From Pirellulales bacterium (GTDB lineage Bacteria; Planctomycetota; Planctomycetia; Pirellulales; JAEUIK01), in NCBI GenBank assembly GCA_019694455.1, contig JAIBBY010000025.1:1-64000 (forward strand): a stretch of 64,000 nucleotides of DNA, read 5' to 3'. Of this stretch, positions 34,917-43,274 are shown piece after piece. The notes under the pieces were generated by a model. The model was not told where the DNA came from. It was given only the letters and a program-made list of their open reading frames with translations, and did no database searches. The position numbers were made by a program, and so were the translations under genes. How positions within the stretch are numbered: position 1 is the first letter of the stretch; each line of letters opens with the position of its first letter.

Positions 34917-37355
34917 TCAACTCTTGGCCGGCTTCAATACCAAAGTGTTCACTGTCTTCCCGGGCAAGAAAGGGGTCTTCTCGCCATGCGCCCAAGCGGC
35001 GTGCCCGTCTCCATAGTGAGGCGATAGCGGATGCCCGCTCTGACCGCACGGCATGTGAAAATAGCCTTCGCTCTCGCGTCCGGGAGACACCGCCATCCGC
35101 TGCGACGCGCCGGCACTTTGCGTTTGAATCCTCGGCATGTCCGATGGGCTGCCCGACAGCGGCTCGGCCGGCATGTCGAGCCAGCGCGACAGCCTCGGCA
35201 CGGCGCGACTCAGCGGGTGTTGAATCTTGGCGGTGTTGAACGCGCCCCAGGTGTAATCCGCTAGCTTGGCGCCATCGGCGGTCGCTTCGTCAATCTGTTG
35301 ATCGACAACCGATAAGATTTGTTCGTCCCAACTCTTGAACTTTGGGTTGAGCAGGTGCGCCGGCTTCTCGCTGACCAGTCGCCATGCCGGTCCTTCTGAA
35401 AACTCCAGCCGCGACAGCTTGAAGTCGGGCTTTACCGCGCGGCAGCGCGCCGTGACAGGCTCGAATATCTCGTCCGTCACGGCAATCCGAAATTCTCGCA
35501 CCAGCCGATAGCCCACCGAGTCGACCGCTGCCCGCGCGCCCCACTTTTCGACGAAGTCTCGATACTCCTGTCGCTCGGGCCGGTTGGCGACCGCCTCGCT
35601 GTTCAAGGTGTCGAGCAGCAACTTCTGCCAGCGCTCCAAGAATGGCGCGCGATCATCAAGCTGAATCTTCAGCATGTCCGCTTCGCTGGCCTTGTCGATT
35701 GCCAAGAGATCGTCGCGAATTTGCTTGGCTCGCGCCCCCAGGTCGTAGCCGCCGTCGCCCAACGTCTTGTACATGTCGCCGCTCACCACGCGCGCGTTGG
35801 CGGTCCAGATGCGTCCCTCCGGCGGCGCCACCACCTTGGGATACTCCTCCGGTTCCAGCCAGCCATCCCAGCGGCGCGTGCCATCGGCCCAAGAGCCGGG
35901 CAGTCGGCCATCGAACCCCACGCGCCGCGGCATCCGCCCCATGATCGTCCAGCCAATGCGGCCGTCTTTGTCCGCCACGGTGAAGTTCTGCGCCGGCGAT
36001 CCACACTGGTTGGCGATCCGCATCGCCTCTTCCAGAGTCTTTGCCCGTTCCAGGCTCATGAGGTGCAGATTCACCCCCTCGGGATCATGCGCCACCCAGC
36101 GCTGCGCTCGCGACCTCCCCTGACTGTCCTTGTCAATGATCGGTCCCCAGATGGTCGACACAATTTCGAGCGTCTCGCTGGGTTGACCCGCCACCGCGAT
36201 CGTCTCTTGGTGATGCTCGTACTTGCGTGGACCGTCGGGCGTGAGATACGACTCGGGATCGTTCGGGTCGGGTTCGATCACCACCAAATCGACCCAATCC
36301 CCCTCGCTGTTTGTGAATCCCCAGGCCACATGCCCGTTGCTGCCGACCACAATGGCGGGCGCGCCCGGCAGTGTCACGCCAGTGATACTGTTTTCGCCGC
36401 CGTTCTCATCGGGCCATACAAACCTCGCGCGATACCAAATGTTGGGCACGGCGATTCCCAGGTGCATGTCGTCCGCCACAATCGCGCCGCCATGCTTGGT
36501 GTGCGTTCCCGCCACCGCCCAATTGTTGCTCCCCAGGTGCGCGCCAAAATGGCGGTCGGGGTCGTTCCAGTTAAAGATCGACAAGGCGGGCTGCGGCCTT
36601 TCAACGAGCGCCACCGCTTTGACGATCGGTTCTTGGCGCAAGTCAAACACCTCCGGTCCCGGAATTGCTGGCGTGGCAAACACTTCGCCATCCAGCGGCG
36701 CGTCCCATTCGGTGCCGCGCGGCGCCAGAAAGTCGGCCATCTCCCCCGGCAGGGTCGCCGCCAGCAAGCTGTGCGCAGCCTCGTGTCGGGCATCACTTCC
36801 TTGCAGATCGAGATACATCGAAAACGACACCAACACTGTGTCCTCGGAGGTCCATGGCTTGGGCGTGATCCCCATTGCCAGGTATTCAAACGGCAAGTTG
36901 CCCAAGGCCGCCAAGCCGTCGTTCACGCCGCGCGTATACACCTCGCCAATTGCTCGCTCCTCGGGCGACGCCGCTTCCACCACGGCCTTCGACACCTGCC
37001 GAAATCGATGGATGCGCACTTCGCGATCATGATCCACCAGCGCCGGGCCGATCATCTCGGCCAACTCGCCCGCCGAATTGCGTCGCAACAAATCCATCTG
37101 AAAGTAACGCTCCTGCCCATGCAGAAAGCCTACCGTGTACGCCAGGTCTTCGCGGTTCTTGGCGCGGATGGTCGGCACTCCCAGCCCGTCGCGCTCCACC
37201 ACCACCTGCTCGCGCAGACCGGGCAGCAGGAGTTCGCCGTCAAGCTGTGGCAAACTGCTGGCGACTTGCCTTCGCACCCACCAGGCCCCCGTGGCCACCG
37301 CAGCCAACAGCAGTACCAGCACAATCAACGAGCCGCGGATCAAAAACTTCCGCAT
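34917..37355 (-). CDS. Penicillin acylase family Ntn-hydrolase
   Basis: An 812-residue envelope protein. The N-terminus is a hydrophobic anchor or signal (IRGSLIVLVLLLAAVATGAW). The alpha chain region contains VVVERDGLGVPTIRA and GFLHGQERYFQMDLLRRNSA, typical of penicillin acylases. The autocatalytic cleavage site is LGSNNWAVAG, with Ser276 the predicted nucleophile of the beta chain. The family cleaves amides such as beta-lactam side chains or acyl-homoserine lactones. The real substrate here is unknown. The chosen ATG directly starts the hydrophobic helix; the longer frame upstream enters the intergenic space and has no support. It is read away from the split ATPase cassette. Confidence 0.92.
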   Translation of the reverse strand: MRKFLIRGSLIVLVLLLAAVATGAWWVRRQVASSLPQLDGELLLPGLREQVVVERDGLGVPTIRAKNREDLAYTVGFLHGQERYFQMDLLRRNSAGELAEMIGPALVDHDREVRIHRFRQVSKAVVEAASPEERAIGEVYTRGVNDGLAALGNLPFEYLAMGITPKPWTSEDTVLVSFSMYLDLQGSDARHEAAHSLLAATLPGEMADFLAPRGTEWDAPLDGEVFATPAIPGPEVFDLRQEPIVKAVALVERPQPALSIFNWNDPDRHFGAHLGSNNWAVAGTHTKHGGAIVADDMHLGIAVPNIWYRARFVWPDENGGENSITGVTLPGAPAIVVGSNGHVAWGFTNSEGDWVDLVVIEPDPNDPESYLTPDGPRKYEHHQETIAVAGQPSETLEIVSTIWGPIIDKDSQGRSRAQRWVAHDPEGVNLHLMSLERAKTLEEAMRIANQCGSPAQNFTVADKDGRIGWTIMGRMPRRVGFDGRLPGSWADGTRRWDGWLEPEEYPKVVAPPEGRIWTANARVVSGDMYKTLGDGGYDLGARAKQIRDDLLAIDKASEADMLKIQLDDRAPFLERWQKLLLDTLNSEAVANRPERQEYRDFVEKWGARAAVDSVGYRLVREFRIAVTDEIFEPVTARCRAVKPDFKLSRLEFSEGPAWRLVSEKPAHLLNPKFKSWDEQILSVVDQQIDEATADGAKLADYTWGAFNTAKIQHPLSRAVPRLSRWLDMPAEPLSGSPSDMPRIQTQSAGASQRMAVSPGRESEGYFHMPCGQSGHPLSPHYGDGHAAWAHGEKTPFLPGKTVNTLVLKPAKS

Positions 37356-37470
37356 GATACGAGCGCTCCCAAGCTTCGGTAGACGATTACGACAACAACT
37401 CCCCCTAGCTGAGACAGATAGTTTGCGCTCGTCCGCCCCAAAAGGGAAACATTTGTCCGGCGCCTTGTGG

Positions 37471-37531
37471 AAAGGGCCTCTTGCAACCTCGTCTACACAT
37501 GTCATCCTAAAACCCTCGGGGCAGGCCCTTT
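37471..37531. promoter_or_regulatory. Spaced inverted repeat upstream of the split-ATPase cassette
   Basis: AAAGGGCCT at 37471-37479 and AGGCCCTTT at 37523-37531 are exact reverse complements 43 nt apart. They lie in the 205-nt divergent region, 30 nt before the TTG start of the cassette's first gene. They could be a regulator site or the base of a long 5' leader stem. The match could also be chance. Confidence 0.35.
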
Positions 37532-37560
37532 GCTGGCCCCAGGCGTCAAGGAATGTCGAA

Positions 37561-39018
37561 TTGATCACGCGCATCGAACTGCGCAACTTCATGTCGCACG
37601 AGCACACGGTGATCGAGCCCGCCGCCGGGCTTACCGTGATCGTGGGCCCCAACAACTGCGGCAAGAGCGCGCTGGTGGCCGCCCTCAAAGTGCTCTGCCA
37701 GAACGGGCGAAACAAGCACGTCGTTCGCCACGGCGCCAAGGAATGTTCGGTTGAGGTGCATACCAGCGACGGTCATAAGATTCGCTGGCGGCGCCGCAAC
37801 GATTCGACCAGCTACTTAATCGACGATACGCCGTTCGATCGCCTCAAGACCGGCATTCCCGACCAGTTGCACCAACTGCTACGCCTGCCAGAGGTGCCGG
37901 TCAGCGACAAAGAGTCGTTCGATATTCATTTTGGCGAACAAAAGGCGCCGCTGTTTCTGATCAATTCACCGGCGTCGCACGCCGCGCAATTCTTCGCCTC
38001 GTCGTCCGACGCCAGTCGTTTGGTCGAAATGCAGCGCCTCCATCGCGAACGCAGCCAAGAAAAGCAACGCGAGAAAAAGCTGCTCGAACAACGTTCGCTG
38101 GCCCTGAGCGCCGAGTTGGAGACGCTTGAACCGGCTGTCGATCTGGAAGCGCGCGTTGAGTCGCTTGAGGCCGAACATCGTCAACTGGTCGCACTGCAAA
38201 CGCGGGTTGACGCTGCCGCCGTCGCCTTGCGGACGTTGCAGGTTCACTCCCTTCGCACAGATCAACTCGATCAACATGTCACTTCACTTGCGCCGCTGGC
38301 GTCCCCGCCAATCCTCGCCGACACGGGCGTACTGGCCGCGCTCTGTGCTGCCCTGCACGCCGCGGATCGGAACTGCCAGCTTGCCGCGCAGCGTTCCGCG
38401 GCGCTGGACGCTGTCGCGGCGCCGCCAGAATTGGCCGACGAAGTCCCGCTGCAAACTCTCGCGACGAATATCGGCAAGCTAGCGCGCCAATCAAGCCGCT
38501 TGGCCGATCTGTCAGCGGCCGCCGTTCAATTGTCGCCTCCTCCACCGCTGGAAGACGTCCTCGCGCTGGAACGATTGATTCAACATTTGACGGTTGCGCA
38601 GCGCAACGAACATAGCGATCGGCAGCGTGAGTCGGTCTTGCGGTCGCTCACCGAGCCGCCGGCAACGTCCGACGAGGTCGCCTTGGCGGGCCTGATCTCG
38701 GCGATGAGGGATGCCGGGCGTCTTGCCAGCCAGCACGCCAGCCAGCTTGACATCGTTAGCAGAGTCGAGCCACTGCCGGCGCTAGCCGATCCCAGCGAGA
38801 TCGCGCGACACTTGGACCACTGGAGTCAGGCGACCGTCGCGCTCGCCGAGTTGGAATCCGTGCTCGCCGAGTCCGCGGCCGACCTGGCCGCCGCCGCCGA
38901 TGATCTGCGCCGCTGGGCCGCCGATCAAGGCGTGTGCCCCACCTGCGGCTCGCCGATCGATGGTGATGCGCTCCTTGCCAGCGCGGCCAGCGGCCGCCCG
39001 GAGCATCAGCATGGCTGA
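37561..39018 (+). CDS. N-terminal half of a split Rad50/SbcC-like ATPase, ending at a zinc hook
   Basis: A 485-residue protein. It begins MITRIELRNFMSHEHTVIEP, the classic Rad50/SbcC start. Walker A GPNNCGKS is at 29-36. A coiled-coil arm runs from about 155 to 455, with many Leu, Glu, Gln and Ala. The C-terminus carries CPTCGSPI (Cys459, Cys462), a Rad50 zinc-hook CxxC, and ends 23 residues later. There is no signature motif or Walker B, so it cannot be a complete ATPase alone. The start is TTG, preceded by AAGGA at 8 nt. An ATG 8 nt upstream is out of frame and stops after three codons. It overlaps the nuclease gene by 8 nt. It should pair with the half encoded at 40304-40975. Confidence 0.88.
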   Translation: MITRIELRNFMSHEHTVIEPAAGLTVIVGPNNCGKSALVAALKVLCQNGRNKHVVRHGAKECSVEVHTSDGHKIRWRRRNDSTSYLIDDTPFDRLKTGIPDQLHQLLRLPEVPVSDKESFDIHFGEQKAPLFLINSPASHAAQFFASSSDASRLVEMQRLHRERSQEKQREKKLLEQRSLALSAELETLEPAVDLEARVESLEAEHRQLVALQTRVDAAAVALRTLQVHSLRTDQLDQHVTSLAPLASPPILADTGVLAALCAALHAADRNCQLAAQRSAALDAVAAPPELADEVPLQTLATNIGKLARQSSRLADLSAAAVQLSPPPPLEDVLALERLIQHLTVAQRNEHSDRQRESVLRSLTEPPATSDEVALAGLISAMRDAGRLASQHASQLDIVSRVEPLPALADPSEIARHLDHWSQATVALAELESVLAESAADLAAAADDLRRWAADQGVCPTCGSPIDGDALLASAASGRPEHQHG

Positions 39019-39958
39019 GCGCGACTATCAGGGACTGTTATTGATTGGCGACCCGCATCTCGAAGGCCGCGTGCCCGGCCACCGCAAGGACGAATACCCG
39101 CGCGTCATTCTCGATAAGCTCGCCTGGTGCCTCGACTACGCGCGTGGCGAGCGGCTGCTGCCGATCATCCTGGGCGACCTGTTCGACAAACCGCGCGACA
39201 ACCCCACGTGGATGATCGGCGAACTGCTGTCGCTGTTCACCGGCGAGATCATCGGCCTGTACGGCAACCACGACTGCGCCGACCCTGCCCTCTGCGACCA
39301 CGATTCGCTTAGCTTGTTGGTGCGCGCCGGTCGCCTGCGGTTAGTCGACGAAGCGTCCCCCTGGCGCGGCGAGATGAATGGCCGCTCGGTGGTGGTTGGC
39401 GGCTCCTCCTACCGCTGTCCCTTACTTAAGCAGTTTGACCCCCAGCGCAACGGCGACGCCGCACCGCCGCTGGTGGTGTGGCTGGCGCATCACGACATCT
39501 TGATCCCGGGCTACGACGCCGGGCGCGTCGTGCCGGTCGAAATTCCGGGCGTCGATCTGGTGGTGAATGGCCACATCCACCGTCGTCTCGAAGATATTCA
39601 AACCGGCGGCACGCTCTGGCTCACGCCCGGCAACATTAGTCGCCGCTCCCGCAGCGACGCCACCTGTGATCACACGCCCGCCGTGTTGCGCATCGACGTG
39701 AGCAAGGAGGCGTATCTTTGCTCGCATATCGAAGTGCCGCATCGGCCGTTCGACGAGGTCTTTCATCCGGCGGTGGCCGACGACGCGCCGGTCGACAGCC
39801 AATCGGCGTTTGTCGCCGGGCTGGCCGAATTGCAGGCGCGCCGCACCGCCAGCGGCGCCGGCTTGATCGACTTCTTGAAGCAGAACGTCGCTACCTTGGA
39901 AGGCGATGTCGCCGCCGAAATTCTCTCCCTGGCAAACGAGGTCACAGCACATGAGTAA
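39011..39958 (+). CDS. Mre11/SbcD-like metallophosphoesterase nuclease
   Basis: A 315-residue two-metal phosphoesterase. The five motifs are visible: GDPHLEG (Asp14, His16), GDLFDKP, YGNHDC, LAHHDI and NGHIHRR. These are the Mn-binding blocks of Mre11/SbcD exonucleases. The protein is slightly shorter than typical SbcD and has a C-terminal part (about 240-315) that may bind the ATPase. It overlaps the upstream ATPase half by 8 nt and the downstream coiled-coil gene by 8 nt. In SbcCD and Mre11-Rad50, this nuclease is gated by the ATPase heads, and the same is expected here. It sits between the two ATPase halves, which is unusual. Confidence 0.9.
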   Translation: MAERDYQGLLLIGDPHLEGRVPGHRKDEYPRVILDKLAWCLDYARGERLLPIILGDLFDKPRDNPTWMIGELLSLFTGEIIGLYGNHDCADPALCDHDSLSLLVRAGRLRLVDEASPWRGEMNGRSVVVGGSSYRCPLLKQFDPQRNGDAAPPLVVWLAHHDILIPGYDAGRVVPVEIPGVDLVVNGHIHRRLEDIQTGGTLWLTPGNISRRSRSDATCDHTPAVLRIDVSKEAYLCSHIEVPHRPFDEVFHPAVADDAPVDSQSAFVAGLAELQARRTASGAGLIDFLKQNVATLEGDVAAEILSLANEVTAHE

Positions 39959-40307
39959 GCGGGCCGCTACGCAATCCACCGCGCCGCCGAGCGCCGAACA
40001 ACCCCAGAGTATGGAGCAGTTGCAAGATCGCTATCAGCGGCTGCATCGCAAGAAGATCGAAACCGAAACCGAGCTCAAGACCGCTCGCCGCCGTCTCGAC
40101 GAGCTACAGGCCGAAGCCCGCGAAAAGTACGGCACCGACGATCTGGCCGCGCTGCAAGAAAAGCTGGCCGAGATGAAGTCCGAAAACGAGGCCAAACGCG
40201 CCGAGTATCAAAAGTCGCTCGATCAGATCGACGCCGACCTGTCTGAAGTCGAGTCGCGATTTGCCGCGACCGAAGCCGATCCGGCGGCCGAGGGCGCCCC
40301 CTCGTGA
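39951..40307 (+). CDS. Small coiled-coil protein of the split-ATPase cassette
   Basis: A 118-residue protein that is almost wholly helical and charged, e.g. LQDRYQRLHRKKIETETELK and LQEKLAEMKSENEAKRAEYQ, with heptad-like spacing of Leu and Ala. There is no CxxC, Walker or nuclease motif, and no signal peptide. It starts with ATG inside the nuclease stop region (ATGAGTAA, 8-nt overlap) and ends in the GTGA overlap with the next gene. It might be the detached coiled-coil arm between the hook and the C-terminal ATPase half, or a separate cofactor. I know no family for it. Confidence 0.82.
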   Translation: MSKRAATQSTAPPSAEQPQSMEQLQDRYQRLHRKKIETETELKTARRRLDELQAEAREKYGTDDLAALQEKLAEMKSENEAKRAEYQKSLDQIDADLSEVESRFAATEADPAAEGAPS

Positions 40308-40975
40308 CCACGCCCCAACTGTTGCCTACCGCTCCGCAAGCGGCGCGCAAACGCGTCGATCGCCTGGTCGCCGCGCGCGAGCAGCGCGTCCGCGAATCGC
40401 GCCGGTTGGCAAAACAATTCGACGAGCTGAACCGCTATCTGGAACTGGCGCCCAAAGTCTCCGAGGCGCTCGAAAAGATCAGCGAGCAACTATTTCAACA
40501 ATTGCTGCGCGTCGTTGAGGAAAAACTCACCATCGCGCTCTCCGAGGTCTTGGAGCAGCCCATTCGACTCCGCGCCGAGGCGGGCTTCAAACACAAGGCC
40601 GCGTCGGTCGAGTTCTGGATCGAGCGCGACGGCAACAAAGAAGACATCATGCAAGGGCAGGGGGGCTCCGTCGCCAATATCCTCAGTGTGGGCCTGCGGA
40701 TGTTCGCCTTGGCCACCCTCGACGATACTCTCCACCGTCGCTTTCTCGTCCTCGACGAGCAAGATTGCTGGCTCCGCCCCGATCTCGTTCCCCGGCTGGT
40801 CAAGATCGTGCGCGACGCCGGCCAAGCGCTCGGCTTTCAGGTCATCATGATCAGTCACCACGACATTTCGATCTTCGAACAATACGCCGACAAGTTGATT
40901 CAGCTTGTGCCAACCGTCGACGGCGTCGAGGTGCGCGAGCGCGCGGTCGATCCGATCGAGAGCGATCGCAACTAG
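40304..40975 (+). CDS. C-terminal half of a split Rad50/SbcC-like ATPase
   Basis: A 223-residue protein with only the C-terminal ATPase lobe. A coiled-coil segment (about 10-75) is followed by a signature-like motif QGQGGSVANILSVGLRMFAL (starting at 117), Walker B FLVLDE at 147-152 with a following Gln-Asp, and an H-loop ISHHD (His185, His186). Walker A is absent, so it needs the N-terminal half to bind ATP. It starts with GTG in a 4-nt overlap (GTGA) with the coiled-coil gene. Its stop codon overlaps the convergent ureD stop as CTAG. The signature is closer to GxGGS than LSGGE, which may indicate a distinct clade. Confidence 0.87.
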   Translation: MTTPQLLPTAPQAARKRVDRLVAAREQRVRESRRLAKQFDELNRYLELAPKVSEALEKISEQLFQQLLRVVEEKLTIALSEVLEQPIRLRAEAGFKHKAASVEFWIERDGNKEDIMQGQGGSVANILSVGLRMFALATLDDTLHRRFLVLDEQDCWLRPDLVPRLVKIVRDAGQALGFQVIMISHHDISIFEQYADKLIQLVPTVDGVEVRERAVDPIESDRN

Positions 40976-41883
40976 CGCCAGGGAAATTCCGCCGGCACGG
41001 CGGCGCCCGCCACAATCGGCCGCACGCGTGACCAGAACTCCCGCACGCGCGCCTTGACCAGATGCGCCTCGGCGCCGAGCACCTTATAGATCAGGCCGGC
41101 GTCGTTCGGCAGTCGGCTGGCCCCCGCCGCCCAACCCTCCTCAGGGCGCCACTCGGCCGGCGTCTCGGCAAAGATCGCGTCGGCGTGCGCCTTGGGGGTC
41201 AGCAGTAGCACGTTGCCAAACACATCGAACGCCCCCATGCTTCCCGGCTGCCGCAATTCGTTTCGCGCCGGCTCAATCAAGAACTTCTCCACGAACAACT
41301 CGCGCTCTTCGCGCGCCGCGCTGACCGTGGATGAAAACAAATCATACTGATACAACTCGCCGTCGCCATAATACTTGCGTCCGCCCATGATGATCTCGGA
41401 GTAGAGCAGCGTGGCCGAGGGCGCGATCGAAACGGTGGTGTGCGTGTGAAAACGCGCGTGCCGATGCGGAATCACTGGGTCGGGCAGATACTCGAGATAC
41501 GCGCCGTCGGCCAGCGAGATGTGTTGCGACTGCGCGGCGAAGTTGGCGTCCATTTCATGGATCTTCGTCGCCGCTTGCGTAGTGACGTGCGCCTGGGCCC
41601 CGGCCGCCAGTTCCATTTCGATCTCGTAGCGATCCCCCTGCAAGATTCCCCCCGAGTTGGTGATGATGAACACGCACGGCAGGCCCGGCATTTCCTCATC
41701 CCAATACAGCGCGCGCTGCACAATAAGCGGCGCGCGGCGAAACGCCTCAGTCAAAACCGTCCGCTCGCCGCGTCGCTCAAACGCCAAGCGCAGCCAAGCG
41801 TTCTTGCCAAACGATCCGCTGGGCAATTGCGGTGGTTCGTCTTGATAAGGCGCCAATTCGCGCGCGCCGTCCCAGGGCCGCAT
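40972..41883 (-). CDS. ureD: Urease accessory protein UreD
   Basis: A 303-residue UreD (UreH), which binds apo-urease and helps form the UreDFG complex that loads nickel. Family blocks include LTEAFRRAPLIVQRALYWDE, the ITNSGGILQGDRYEIEMELA segment and the QAATKIHEMD motif, then YLEYLPDPVIPHRHARF, all typical of UreD. Length is normal. It is the last gene of the leftward urease operon, 3 nt after ureG, and its stop codon overlaps the convergent ATPase gene by CTAG. Confidence 0.94.
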   Translation of the reverse strand: MRPWDGARELAPYQDEPPQLPSGSFGKNAWLRLAFERRGERTVLTEAFRRAPLIVQRALYWDEEMPGLPCVFIITNSGGILQGDRYEIEMELAAGAQAHVTTQAATKIHEMDANFAAQSQHISLADGAYLEYLPDPVIPHRHARFHTHTTVSIAPSATLLYSEIIMGGRKYYGDGELYQYDLFSSTVSAAREERELFVEKFLIEPARNELRQPGSMGAFDVFGNVLLLTPKAHADAIFAETPAEWRPEEGWAAGASRLPNDAGLIYKVLGAEAHLVKARVREFWSRVRPIVAGAAVPAEFPWR

Positions 41884-41886
41884 GCG

Positions 41887-42519
41887 TCACCCCGTAGGCA
41901 GCTTCAAGTCGAACAGCACATTCTCGCGAATCAGGCTCACTAACTGCGGTATGCCTTCGCCCGTCTTGCAGTTGGTGAACACAAACGGCTTCTTGCCGCG
42001 CATCAGGCGCGAGTCGTGATCCATCACTTCCAGGCTGGCGCCAACGTGCGGCGCCAGATCGGTTTTGTTGATCACCAGAATATCCGACTGCGTGATGCCC
42101 GGCCCGTTTTTGCGCGGAATCTTGTCCCCCGCGCCCACGTCGATCACATAAATAAAGAAATCGACCAGCGCCGGGCTGAACGTCAACGTCAGGTTGTCGC
42201 CGCCGCTCTCAATCAACACCAGATCGGTGTCGGGAAAGCGCGACTCCATGTCCTCCACCGCCGCCAGATTCATGCTCGGGTCTTCGCGCACCGCCGTGTG
42301 TGGGCAGGCGCCCGTCTCCACGCCAAGGATCCGCTCCTCAATCAAGACTCCCTTGAGCGTGCGCTGCACATGCTTGGCGTCCTCGGTCGTCACCACGTCG
42401 TTGGTGATGATGAGCACCTTGACCCCCATTTCGATCAAAGTCGGCGCCATCGCCTCGATGATGGCCGTCTTGCCCGAGCCGACAGGCCCCCCCACTCCAA
42501 TGCGCGTGATTTTCTTCAT
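41887..42519 (-). CDS. ureG: Urease accessory GTPase UreG
   Basis: A 210-residue SIMIBI-class GTPase that couples GTP hydrolysis to nickel insertion into urease. The P-loop [12 protein letters not shown] is at 8-19. Other family blocks are [11 protein letters not shown], the [20 protein letters not shown] segment with the Cys-Pro-His nickel motif, and [28 protein letters not shown] provides the guanine-binding NKxD. I chose the ATG of [11 protein letters not shown]; an upstream codon adds seven residues without a better ribosome site. It lies between ureF (52 nt away) and ureD (3 nt). Confidence 0.96.
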   Translation of the reverse strand: MKKITRIGVGGPVGSGKTAIIEAMAPTLIEMGVKVLIITNDVVTTEDAKHVQRTLKGVLIEERILGVETGACPHTAVREDPSMNLAAVEDMESRFPDTDLVLIESGGDNLTLTFSPALVDFFIYVIDVGAGDKIPRKNGPGITQSDILVINKTDLAPHVGASLEVMDHDSRLMRGKKPFVFTNCKTGEGIPQLVSLIRENVLFDLKLPTG

Positions 42520-42571
42520 GGCAATTGCCTCTTGTTGCAAGATCTCTGGTCGGTGGCGAAGATAGTTCGCC

Positions 42572-43240
42572 TCAATTCATGAACATTCGCACATGCGCCT
42601 TCACGTGGGCGGCCGCGGCAATGTCGAACAGCGGCGAAAACGCAGCCATATCCGCCAGTTCCCACTCGCACACCCGCTGATAGGCGGCGTCGACGTGGCC
42701 ATTCAACTCGAACAACAATTGTTGTACGTCCAGGTAATTAATGCGCATCAAGCGCAGCGACGCCCCCAGCATCATCGACGCCAAACCGTATTGGCTCACC
42801 CCAAAGGCGTCGTGCTCGGCCAAGCCCAGCGAAGAGAACACCAGCGCCTGTCCCACCGGATACGTTCCTGGCGCGCTGCCATCTTGTATCGCCGCCAACC
42901 ACTGGGCCACCAGCGGCGACGGCGCCACATGCGTCGCCATTTCCGCCAGCTTGCGCCCCATCCGCACCGTCATCAGCCGCATTTCCTCATTCAACTTGCG
43001 ATGATGCACCGCCTGGTCCACCAGCAAGACGCGCGGCATGTCGCCTGCTGCTGCCGCGCGAAACGCGTGCAATACGCCCACTCCGTCCGACGTGGCCGAT
43101 TGTTCGACCGCTGTCGTCACAAAGCCGCGCAGCGTTTCCAGATCGCTCACCATGCCCAACTGCACGGCCGCTTCCAGCCCGTTGGAGAACGAAAACGCCC
43201 CCACCGGCAGCACGGAATCCCCGAACTGCAGCGCGCGCAC
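42572..43240 (-). CDS. ureF: Urease accessory protein UreF
   Basis: A 222-residue UreF, the regulator of the UreDFG nickel-loading complex. The hallmark [20 protein letters not shown] start, followed by LEAAVQLG, is clear, and the helical family blocks continue to the end. The start is uncertain. The GTG at 43240 gives normal family length and leaves a 34-nt gap to ureE. An ATG at 43357 would overlap ureE by 83 nt and add 39 low-complexity residues from the ureE His tail. I prefer the GTG. It is read with ureE and ureG in the operon. Confidence 0.85.
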   Translation of the reverse strand: MRALQFGDSVLPVGAFSFSNGLEAAVQLGMVSDLETLRGFVTTAVEQSATSDGVGVLHAFRAAAAGDMPRVLLVDQAVHHRKLNEEMRLMTVRMGRKLAEMATHVAPSPLVAQWLAAIQDGSAPGTYPVGQALVFSSLGLAEHDAFGVSQYGLASMMLGASLRLMRINYLDVQQLLFELNGHVDAAYQRVCEWELADMAAFSPLFDIAAAAHVKAHVRMFMN

Positions 43241-43274
43241 AAGCCGTACGGTGTCGGGCAGGCCGCTCGCGTTG

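Noticed and set aside
35721-37382. 553-codon frame antisense to the penicillin acylase gene
   Set aside because: Shadow frame with skewed His/Arg composition.
37135-37560. Upstream extension of the N-terminal ATPase half to an ATG
   Set aside because: It would overlap the acylase gene and add 142 unrelated residues before the Rad50-like start.
37561-40975. Reading the ATPase/nuclease cassette as a known Wadjet or Lamassu defence system
   Set aside because: No JetABCD-type condensin set, no Lamassu effector gene, and the ATPase is split; the Mre11/Rad50 relation fits better.
37561-40975. The split ATPase as a broken, frameshifted sbcC
   Set aside because: An intact nuclease gene lies between the halves and all four genes have tight start/stop overlaps, which decay would not create.
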